Shown: positions 43,362 to 48,615 of the stretch, piece after piece | How the letters are laid out: each line of letters starts with the position of its first letter | How positions within the stretch are numbered: position 1 is the stretch's first letter | Origin: Paracoccaceae bacterium | GTDB lineage: Bacteria; Pseudomonadota; Alphaproteobacteria; Rhodobacterales; Rhodobacteraceae | Length of the DNA: 48,615 bases | Assembly: GCA_012270125.1 (NCBI GenBank) | Contig: JAAXIY010000070.1 | Location: 56,872 to 105,486, forward strand | Direction: 5' to 3' | Position numbers and translations under genes: made by a program | Notes under the pieces: model-generated | What the model saw: the letters and a program-made list of their open reading frames with translations, nothing else | The model's database searches: none | Told to the model about the DNA's origin: nothing

Positions 43362-44063
43362 TTACTTCCTATTAAATTTATCTAATAACTTCTGCAGTGT
43401 GGATTTTTGCTCATCTTTTGTCTCCTGGTTGAAGTTATTTTTTATCGATGTTTTTTCAACTTTTATTTCGTTACTTTTCTCGCCTGCTCCTTTTTTATTT
43501 CCAAGTGTTGAAGCAATTTGATTGATAAACTTATCTGGTTTGTTATTGGCTAAGTGAATGCAGCTTTCTGAAATTTTTGCTAATAACTCTCTTAGCCATT
43601 TCTGATCCTCATTAGAAAAGTTGTTTAAAACATATTTTGATACAAGGTCTTTATGACCTGGATGCCCAATTCCTAGTCTTACACGTTGGTAATTGTCACC
43701 TATGTGACTATGGATTGATTTTAGTCCATTATGCCCGGCGTGACCTCCACCTGATTTAAAGCGGCATTTGCCAGGGGCAAGATCCAGTTCATCATGAAAA
43801 ACAATTATATTTTTGGGGTCAATTTTGTAGAATCTAGATAATTCACCAACCGATTGGCCCGATAGGTTCATAAAAGTTGATGGTTTGAGTAGTAACGTTT
43901 TTTTGTTTCCGAGTAGACCCTCAGAAAAATGACCGCTGAATTTGGATCGCCAAGGACCAAAAGAGTGAGTATTTGCTATTTCATCTAGCACCATAAAACC
44001 AATGTTATGGCGGTTCATCTGGTACTGTTGTCCCGGATTTCCTAGACCAACGAATAATTTCAT
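43362..44063 (-). CDS. pth: Peptidyl-tRNA hydrolase
   Basis: Releases tRNA from peptidyl-tRNA that drops off the ribosome. The catalytic His19 is in GQQYQMNRHNIGF, the FMNLSGQSVGEL loop follows, and the Asp of VFHDELDLAPGK and the GGGHAGHNGLKSI segment complete the active site. The core ends near residue 188. An extra 45 residues at the C-terminus are rich in Lys, Glu and Asn (about residues 190-233) and have no counterpart in E. coli Pth, though alphaproteobacterial enzymes often carry such tails. The rplY gene lies upstream with its own terminator between, so pth probably has a separate promoter. Confidence 0.95.
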   Translation of the reverse strand: MKLFVGLGNPGQQYQMNRHNIGFMVLDEIANTHSFGPWRSKFSGHFSEGLLGNKKTLLLKPSTFMNLSGQSVGELSRFYKIDPKNIIVFHDELDLAPGKCRFKSGGGHAGHNGLKSIHSHIGDNYQRVRLGIGHPGHKDLVSKYVLNNFSNEDQKWLRELLAKISESCIHLANNKPDKFINQIASTLGNKKGAGEKSNEIKVEKTSIKNNFNQETKDEQKSTLQKLLDKFNRK

Positions 44064-44143
44064 TTTTTACTTTCAGTAACACAATTTCTTGCTCAAGATC
44101 AGTATAAGGCAAATAAAAAATAAAGTTAAAATTATTTATTTAC

Positions 44144-44173
44144 AAAAAAGGCCCCGATTAAGACGAGGCCTTT
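44144..44173 (-). terminator. Rho-independent terminator of rplY
   Basis: On the minus strand AAAGGCCTCG (44173-44164) pairs with CGGGGCCTTT (44056+100-44147, that is 44156-44147) as a 10-bp stem with one T-G wobble and a seven-base loop, and the T-run continues after it. It lies 21 bases after the rplY stop codon, so it ends the rplY transcript before pth. Confidence 0.92.
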
Positions 44174-44194
44174 AACAAACATATGTCGTTGACT

Positions 44195-44857
44195 TTATTC
44201 CTCAGAAGCCTCTTCTTCAGTGGTTTCAGTAGTCTCTTCAACTTGATCTTCAGTCTCCTCAGAACCTTCATCATCAGCTGATTTCAAGCTTGAAGGAGCA
44301 GAAATATTTGCAATAACAAAGTCTCGGTCGATAGTAGGTTTAGCTCCCTCAGGGAGAGTGACGCTCGAAATAGTAATAACATCACCAACGTTCAGGCCTG
44401 TAAGATCTATTGTTATATTTTCTGGAATTTCACTCGCTGTCACAATAAGCTCGACCTCTGGTCTTACGACAGTTAAAACACCACCCCGCTTTAGGCCAGG
44501 TGCATCGTTTTCGTTAATAAATTCAACCGGTATAAATAAATTAACTTTTGAAGCTCTTCTCAATCTCATTAAGTCAAGGTGAGTTGGTAGATCCTTTACA
44601 ACATCGCGTTGAACGTCTCTACATATAACGCGTACGTCATCGTGGCCTTCTACTTTTAGATTGAAGAGCGTCGATAGAAAACGCCCCGCCTTAAGCCTTT
44701 TAAGCAAGTCGTTAAAAGGTATTTGAATTGAAACAGGGTCAACCCCGCCTCCATATACGACGCCTGGAACCATGCCATTGCGTCTTGCTTGACGAGCGGC
44801 GCCCTTGCCTGTCCCCGTACGTTCATGAGCTATAAGATCAGGTATCTCACCAGCCAT
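44195..44857 (-). CDS. rplY: 50S ribosomal protein L25/CTC family
   Basis: Binds 5S rRNA in the large subunit. It is the long CTC form of 220 residues: the L25 domain (about residues 1-95) has [20 protein letters not shown] and the RFLSTLFNL strand, and the TL5/CTC C-terminal domain (about 100-190) follows. A very acidic tail of some 25 residues, rich in Glu and Thr, ends the protein. I place the start at ATG 44857, with GGAG 6 bases upstream, so the product begins [15 protein letters not shown]; the longest ORF adds four residues. Its leader contains an 8-bp GC-rich hairpin, and a terminator follows. Confidence 0.95.
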   Translation of the reverse strand: MAGEIPDLIAHERTGTGKGAARQARRNGMVPGVVYGGGVDPVSIQIPFNDLLKRLKAGRFLSTLFNLKVEGHDDVRVICRDVQRDVVKDLPTHLDLMRLRRASKVNLFIPVEFINENDAPGLKRGGVLTVVRPEVELIVTASEIPENITIDLTGLNVGDVITISSVTLPEGAKPTIDRDFVIANISAPSSLKSADDEGSEETEDQVEETTETTEEEASEE

Positions 44858-44878
44858 TTGTATCTCCATTTAATTAGG

Positions 44879-44907
44879 GCGAGGCTCCTCCAAGGCTGTA
44901 GCCTCGC
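44879..44907 (-). promoter_or_regulatory. Hairpin in the rplY leader
   Basis: On the minus strand GCGAGGCT (44907-44900) pairs perfectly with AGCCTCGC (44886-44879) across a 13-base loop, ending 21 bases before the rplY ATG. No T-run follows, so it is not a terminator of the upstream dehydrogenase gene. Ribosomal protein genes often carry such leader structures for autoregulation, and an L25 leader has been proposed in gammaproteobacteria; relation to that is untested. Confidence 0.5.
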
Positions 44908-44982
44908 GTGAATGACGCTCTATAGACTTAAAAATTCAGATTGAAAAGACTTTGATTAATGTTTTTGATTTGCTCTTGGCTA

Positions 44983-46152
44983 TTATAGCCATTCTGGAAT
45001 AAAGTCCTTTGGAATAAGTAAATTATTTCTATTTACATTCAAAATGTCTCGCTCTCCGCACAAGGCCATTGTTACATCCAATTCTTTTTGAAGAATTTCC
45101 AGCGTTTTTGTAACGCCTTGTTCGCCTAGAGCCCCCAAACCATAAGTGTAAGCACGACCAATATAAGTACCTTTTGCTCCCATAGCCATACACTTGAGAA
45201 TATCTTGGCCCGTTCTTATACCACCGTCTATGTGAACCTCAATTTTGTTTCCCACTGCGTCGAGTATTGAAGGCAGTGCTTTAATTGAACTAATCGCACC
45301 GTCTAATTGACGTCCTCCATGGTTAGATACAACTATTGCATCTGCACCGACATTGAGAGCCATTTTGGCATCCTCTGCATCCAAAATACCCTTTAGGATA
45401 ACTTTCCCACCCCACTCATCTTTGATTTTCTTAACTTTTTCCCAGTCTAAACTTGGGTCAAATTGTTCTGCGGTCCAAGAAGATAAACTGGTTGTGTCTG
45501 TTACATTCGTAGCATGGCCAACAATATTTCCAAAAAAACGTCGCTTGGTGCCTAACATACCCCAGCCCCAACGCCATTTTGTTGCCAGATTAGCCATCGT
45601 TTTCAATGTTAATTTTGGTGGTGTGGATAAACCGTTTTTTAGATCCTTATGACGCTGCCCAAGGATTTGTAAATCAAGTGTTATAACAAGGGCTGATACT
45701 TTGGCATCTTTAGCACGTTGAATAAGTCTTGAAATGTAATCTGTGTCTTTCATCATGTATAATTGAAGCCAAAAAGGTTTGCTTGTGTGTTCCGCCACAT
45801 CTTCGATCGAACAAACTGACATTGTTGAAAGTGTGAAGGGCACTCCAAACCTTTCTGCTGATCGAGCTGCCAGAATTTCCCCATCAGCATGCTGCATTCC
45901 AGTTAGCCCAACCGGAGCCAGTGCTACAGGAATGGTTACATCTTCACCAACCATTTTAGTAGCGGTGCTTCTGCCAGTCATGTCAACGGCAACGCGCTGT
46001 CGAAATCTTAACTTCTCAAAGTCGCTAACATTATCTCTAAAGGTTTGCTCTGTCCAACTACCACTTTCAGCATAGTCATAAAACATTTTTGGCACACGGC
46101 GCTTATAAATTTTTTTTAAATCTTCAATATTTGTAATAGTAGCCATAATCAT
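44983..46152 (-). CDS. FMN-dependent alpha-hydroxyacid dehydrogenase, L-lactate dehydrogenase-like
   Basis: Flavoprotein of the glycolate oxidase / L-lactate dehydrogenase (LldD) family. Motifs are YDYAESGSWTEQTFRDN near residue 26, APVGLTGMQHADGEILAARS, a LVITLDLQILGQRHKD segment, and the catalytic-histidine motif VVSNHGGRQLDGA near residue 277, followed by DGGIRTGQDILKCMAMGA. The 389 residues and the wide match to the lactate branch favour L-lactate oxidation feeding the quinone pool, but mandelate or glycolate cannot be excluded. The start may be either of two ATGs six bases apart (46152 or 46146). It follows trpA by 14 bases on the same strand, an unusual pairing. Confidence 0.88.
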   Translation of the reverse strand: MIMATITNIEDLKKIYKRRVPKMFYDYAESGSWTEQTFRDNVSDFEKLRFRQRVAVDMTGRSTATKMVGEDVTIPVALAPVGLTGMQHADGEILAARSAERFGVPFTLSTMSVCSIEDVAEHTSKPFWLQLYMMKDTDYISRLIQRAKDAKVSALVITLDLQILGQRHKDLKNGLSTPPKLTLKTMANLATKWRWGWGMLGTKRRFFGNIVGHATNVTDTTSLSSWTAEQFDPSLDWEKVKKIKDEWGGKVILKGILDAEDAKMALNVGADAIVVSNHGGRQLDGAISSIKALPSILDAVGNKIEVHIDGGIRTGQDILKCMAMGAKGTYIGRAYTYGLGALGEQGVTKTLEILQKELDVTMALCGERDILNVNRNNLLIPKDFIPEWL

Positions 46153-46166
46153 TACTCATTTTGAAA

Positions 46167-46958
46167 TTATGCTGAATGCGCACCATCAGCTAGTGACTTG
46201 ACGAACCCTAAAACTTCAGACACTTTTTTGCCTTTGGCTAGTTCTGATACAATAGCAGAACCTACCACAGCACCGTCAGCAACTTCTGCAATTGCTTTTG
46301 CTTTTTGTGGGGTGTTAATGCCGAATCCAACGACTACTGGCAAACCACTATTTTCTTGAATTCTGGCAACCTCAGGTCCAACGTCTCTAGCCTCAGCTTC
46401 AGCAGCTCCTGTTATGCCAGTAATCGAAACATAGTAAACGAAGCCAGAGGTATTTTGCAGAACTTTAGGTAATCGGTGCTCGTCAGTAGTAGGGGTGGCA
46501 AGCCTAATAAAATTTATACCAGCTGCTTGAGCGGGTATGCAAAGTTCATCATCCTCCTCAGGTGGAAGATCAACAACTATAAGTCCGTCTACTCCTGCTG
46601 CCTTTGCATCAATCAAAAATTTTTCGACACCGTGACTATAAATTGGATTGTAGTAGCCCATTAAAACGATAGGCGTGCTATCATTTTTCTCTCTAAATTT
46701 TTTTGCTAATTCCAACGTCTTCAAAAGTGTCATTCCGTTATCGAGCGACCGGCCGCCAGCTAGTTGTATAGTTGGGCCATCTGCCATTGGATCAGTAAAC
46801 GGGAGACCTAATTCAATAATATCAACTCCTGCATCCGGGAGTCCCATAACTAATTCCAAAGATGTTTTAAAATCAGGATCACCAGCCATGATATAAGAGA
46901 CAAAAGCTTTCTTATTGTCAGCTTTTAACTTTTTGAAAGTTTGCTCAATTCTAGTCAT
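46167..46958 (-). CDS. trpA: Tryptophan synthase alpha chain
   Basis: Cleaves indole-3-glycerol phosphate to indole and glyceraldehyde 3-phosphate and passes indole to TrpB. Catalytic residues align with the classical enzyme: Glu49 in [12 protein letters not shown] and Asp60 in PMADGPTIQ. The phosphate-binding [17 protein letters not shown] segment is near the C-terminus. From the start chosen the protein has 263 residues, a normal length; ATG 46958 has GGAG 7 bases upstream, while the longer GTG reading at 46976 lacks a usable site. No trpB or trpF is adjacent, so this trpA stands alone, followed by a lactate-dehydrogenase-like gene. Confidence 0.96.
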   Translation of the reverse strand: MTRIEQTFKKLKADNKKAFVSYIMAGDPDFKTSLELVMGLPDAGVDIIELGLPFTDPMADGPTIQLAGGRSLDNGMTLLKTLELAKKFREKNDSTPIVLMGYYNPIYSHGVEKFLIDAKAAGVDGLIVVDLPPEEDDELCIPAQAAGINFIRLATPTTDEHRLPKVLQNTSGFVYYVSITGITGAAEAEARDVGPEVARIQENSGLPVVVGFGINTPQKAKAIAEVADGAVVGSAIVSELAKGKKVSEVLGFVKSLADGAHSA

Positions 46959-47148
46959 CTTGGATCTCCAATGCACTCCTTTTCCAATTGCCTAAAATTT
47001 TTGAAGAAATCAATCCTTACCTTGTTTGAAGGCAAATTTAATCGTTACGAACTTTTGGCCTAGGAGAGCTCAATAACTCTCTATTTTGCTTGCTTTGGCA
47101 TGAGACAAGATTTAGAAGCTGGCCGAACAGGTAAAGTAAGGTTTTTCA

Positions 47149-48246
47149 ATGGGCTTCAAAATGGGAATAGTGGGCCTTCCAAATGTAGGAAAGTCTACAC
47201 TATTTAATGCACTCACAAAGACAGCAGCTGCTCAAGCCGCTAATTTTCCATTTTGCACTATAGAGCCGAATGTGGGTGAAGTTGCGGTTCCAGACAACCG
47301 TCTCGATACGTTGGCGCAAATTGCTAAGTCTAGTCAAATTATCCCCACCAGGATGACGTTTGTAGATATTGCTGGCCTTGTAAAGGGCGCATCTAAAGGT
47401 GAAGGTTTGGGTAATCAATTCTTGGCAAATATTCGAGAAGTTGATGCCATAGCTCATGTTTTGAGATGCTTTGAAGATGACGACGTGACCCATGTGGATG
47501 ACCGAGTTGATCCTGTGGAAGATGCTGAGACGATTGAGACAGAGCTTATGCTTGCCGATATGGAAAGTATTGAAAAAAGAAAAGAGGGTCTTGTTCGAAA
47601 AATAAGAGGTGGTGACAAAGAAGCCATTGAGCAAGAACGCCTTTTACAACTGGCAATGAATGCACTTGAACAAGGAAAGCCAGCGCGTTCTGTTGCAATT
47701 GTTGAAGAAGATAAGAAAGCTTGGAAAAACCTTCAGTTACTGACATCTAAGCCAACTCTATATGTTTGCAATGTTGATGAAGACAGTGCCTCTAATGGTA
47801 ATTTATTTTCTGAAAAAGTAGAGAAAATGGCCATAAAACAAGGTGCTGGTACGGTTATAATTAGTGCGCAAATTGAGGAAGAAATTAGTCAACTAGAAGA
47901 TGATGAGGCTGAGCTTTTTCTGGGAGAAATGGGATTATCTGAGGCTGGATTAGACAGGTTAATTCGAGCAGGATATAATTTGTTGCAGCTAGAAACATAT
48001 TTTACTTGTGGCCCAAAAGAGGCAAGAGCATGGACAGTCAAAAAAGGAACTCTCGCACCGCAAGCCGCTGGAGTTATCCATGGGGATTTTGAACGCGGCT
48101 TTATAAGAGCAGAAACGATATCTTATGATGACTATGTAACTTGCCAAGGAGAAAGCGGCGCCAAGGAGGCAGGAAAGATGCGTGTCGAAGGTAAATCCTA
48201 TTTAGTGCAGGACGGAGATGTCATGCATTTTTTATTCAATACTTGA
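47149..48246 (+). CDS. ychF: Redox-regulated ATPase YchF
   Basis: Obg-like P-loop NTPase that prefers ATP and associates with ribosomes; E. coli members act in oxidative-stress control. The G1 motif is GLPNVGKST at residues 9-17, and DIAGLVKGASKGEGLGNQFL carries the G3 region. A coiled region follows, and a C-terminal TGS domain (about residues 280-363) ends MHFLFNT. The usual guanine-specific N-K-x-D motif is replaced by N-V-D-E (YVCNVDEDS), consistent with ATP use. At 365 residues it is full length. AAGG lies 7 bases before the ATG. A tRNA gene follows on the same strand. Confidence 0.97.
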   Translation: MGFKMGIVGLPNVGKSTLFNALTKTAAAQAANFPFCTIEPNVGEVAVPDNRLDTLAQIAKSSQIIPTRMTFVDIAGLVKGASKGEGLGNQFLANIREVDAIAHVLRCFEDDDVTHVDDRVDPVEDAETIETELMLADMESIEKRKEGLVRKIRGGDKEAIEQERLLQLAMNALEQGKPARSVAIVEEDKKAWKNLQLLTSKPTLYVCNVDEDSASNGNLFSEKVEKMAIKQGAGTVIISAQIEEEISQLEDDEAELFLGEMGLSEAGLDRLIRAGYNLLQLETYFTCGPKEARAWTVKKGTLAPQAAGVIHGDFERGFIRAETISYDDYVTCQGESGAKEAGKMRVEGKSYLVQDGDVMHFLFNT

Positions 48247-48326
48247 TGATATTTAATTTAAAAAATTTGTTCTAAATTTAATTTGAGACCTTGTCCTTAC
48301 TTCAACACCTAGGTAAACCGGTCGGT

Positions 48327-48416
48327 GGAAACGTGGCCGAGTGGTCGAAGGCGCTCCCCTGCTAAGGGAGTAGGCGGGGAACCGTCTCGAGGGTTCGAAT
48401 CCCTTCGTTTCCGCCA
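48327..48416 (+). tRNA. tRNA-Ser, anticodon GCU
   Basis: Acceptor arms GGAAACG (48327-48333) and CGTTTCC (48406-48412) pair perfectly. The anticodon stem CTCCC/GGGAG (48354-48358 and 48366-48370) holds the loop CTGCTAA with anticodon GCT at 48361-48363, reading AGC/AGU serine codons. A long variable arm follows, as in class II tRNAs, then the T-arm with GGTTCGAAT. CCA is encoded (48414-48416). The sequence downstream resembles an integration junction. Confidence 0.97.
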
Positions 48417-48471
48417 CCAACCTTTAAATAAGTAAATGATAACAAAGATTTGAGAGGTCAGGGGTAAACTG

Positions 48472-48492
48472 TATTCCCCATTTTATCCCCCA
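48472..48492. repeat. C-rich direct repeats downstream of tRNA-Ser, possible integrase arm sites
   Basis: TATTCCCCA (48472-48480) and TATCCCCCA (48484-48492) are near-identical 9-mers with starts 12 bases apart. Similar G/C-run repeats are often found beside tRNA 3' ends at the edge of integrated islands, where tyrosine recombinases bind. No integrase gene is in the window and no second copy of the tRNA end can be seen, so this is only suggestive. Confidence 0.35.
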
Positions 48493-48498
48493 ATAGGG

Positions 48499-48612
48499 TT
48501 AAGCCCAATATTCGCCAACAAATGTGCCATCAGCCCAGTAAATCTTATACAGCTTCTTTCTGGGCTTAATGTTCTTTTCTAGCTTACTTATTCTTGCTTT
48601 GAAGTTACGCAT
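48499..48612 (-). CDS. Small hypothetical ORF, possibly partial
   Basis: A 37-residue ORF on the minus strand starts MRNFKARISKLEKNIKPRKK and ends WADGTFVGEYWA. It is basic and aromatic, with no family I recognise. The window ends 3 bases before the ATG, so its ribosome site is unseen and the true start may lie further upstream, making this the C-terminus of a longer protein. It faces the tRNA-Ser gene from what could be an integrated element. Confidence 0.35.
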   Translation of the reverse strand: MRNFKARISKLEKNIKPRKKLYKIYWADGTFVGEYWA

Positions 48613-48615
48613 GGG

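Noticed and set aside
1-48615. CRISPR arrays, insertion sequences, prophage genes or toxin-antitoxin pairs
   Set aside because: No regularly spaced repeats, transposase, phage structural gene or recognisable toxin-antitoxin pair was seen on either strand; the only mobile-element hint is at the extreme right edge.

Overview
The window looks like ordinary chromosome from an AT-rich, streamlined marine alphaproteobacterium, most likely a Rhodobacterales/Roseobacter-group lineage. This is inferred from gene content, not from a database search. The supporting signs are a divergent ethylmalonyl-CoA mutase / crotonyl-CoA carboxylase-reductase pair, close recall matches of many proteins to Rhodobacteraceae families (Ppx/GppA, HdaA, PtsP-LysC, DUF1178, DUF2237), a TRAP transporter, a ProRS without the large insertion domain, an alpha-type RNase P RNA, and short intergenic gaps.

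Layout. 1-84: 5' end of a GNAT gene. 185-8345: central carbon and acyl-CoA metabolism (ecm, ccr, a RecD-like helicase, an acyl-CoA ligase and an acyl-CoA dehydrogenase). 8389-17444: a translation-quality block (dtd, RsuA/RluB-type pseudouridine synthase, tadA, ileS), then ptsP, lysC and a DUF1178 protein. 17722-22165: a three-gene TRAP transporter operon. 22281-24732: alpha-methylacyl-CoA racemase, nitroreductase and a ceramidase-like membrane protein. 24759-27965: gatC, gatA, an Excalibur-type lipoprotein and an AmpD-like amidase. 27975-28648: rnpB and rpmG, followed by a clear terminator. 28729-30580: a Bax-inhibitor-1-like protein and a quinone oxidoreductase on the minus strand. 30753-38077: a long plus-strand run (hisN, 5-formyl-THF cyclo-ligase, ymdB-like, two EamA permeases, yebC, a LysE exporter, VOC and GNAT proteins, a TerB-DnaJ protein). 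38094-41454: a minus-strand set (AI-2E permease, hdaA, ppx/gppA). 41594-48242: proS, DUF2237, pth, rplY, an FMN-dependent alpha-hydroxyacid dehydrogenase, trpA and ychF. 48327-48416: tRNA-Ser(GCU), followed by sequence resembling the edge of an integrated element.

Most genes are housekeeping and well recognised. The most interesting signal is regulatory and lies before ileS. There, a 16-codon ORF with its own Shine-Dalgarno (MNLIVNLIIRIISPAL, five Ile codons) ends inside the loop of a GC-rich hairpin, with two mutually exclusive hairpins downstream. This looks like an isoleucine-responsive leader-peptide attenuator for isoleucyl-tRNA synthetase. Other structured control elements are a strong hairpin in the rplY leader, a nested inverted repeat before the acyl-CoA ligase, an inverted repeat before the TRAP operon with a 9-bp hairpin between its first two genes, and a palindrome on the ccr promoter.

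Several start codons were moved from the longest-ORF position on the basis of ribosome binding sites and family N-termini: ccr, acyl-CoA ligase, DUF1178, racemase, lipoprotein, ymdB-like, yebC, ppx, rplY and trpA. No CRISPR array, insertion sequence or pseudogene was seen. The longest gene-free stretch is 2153-2454, the divergent ecm/ccr control region.
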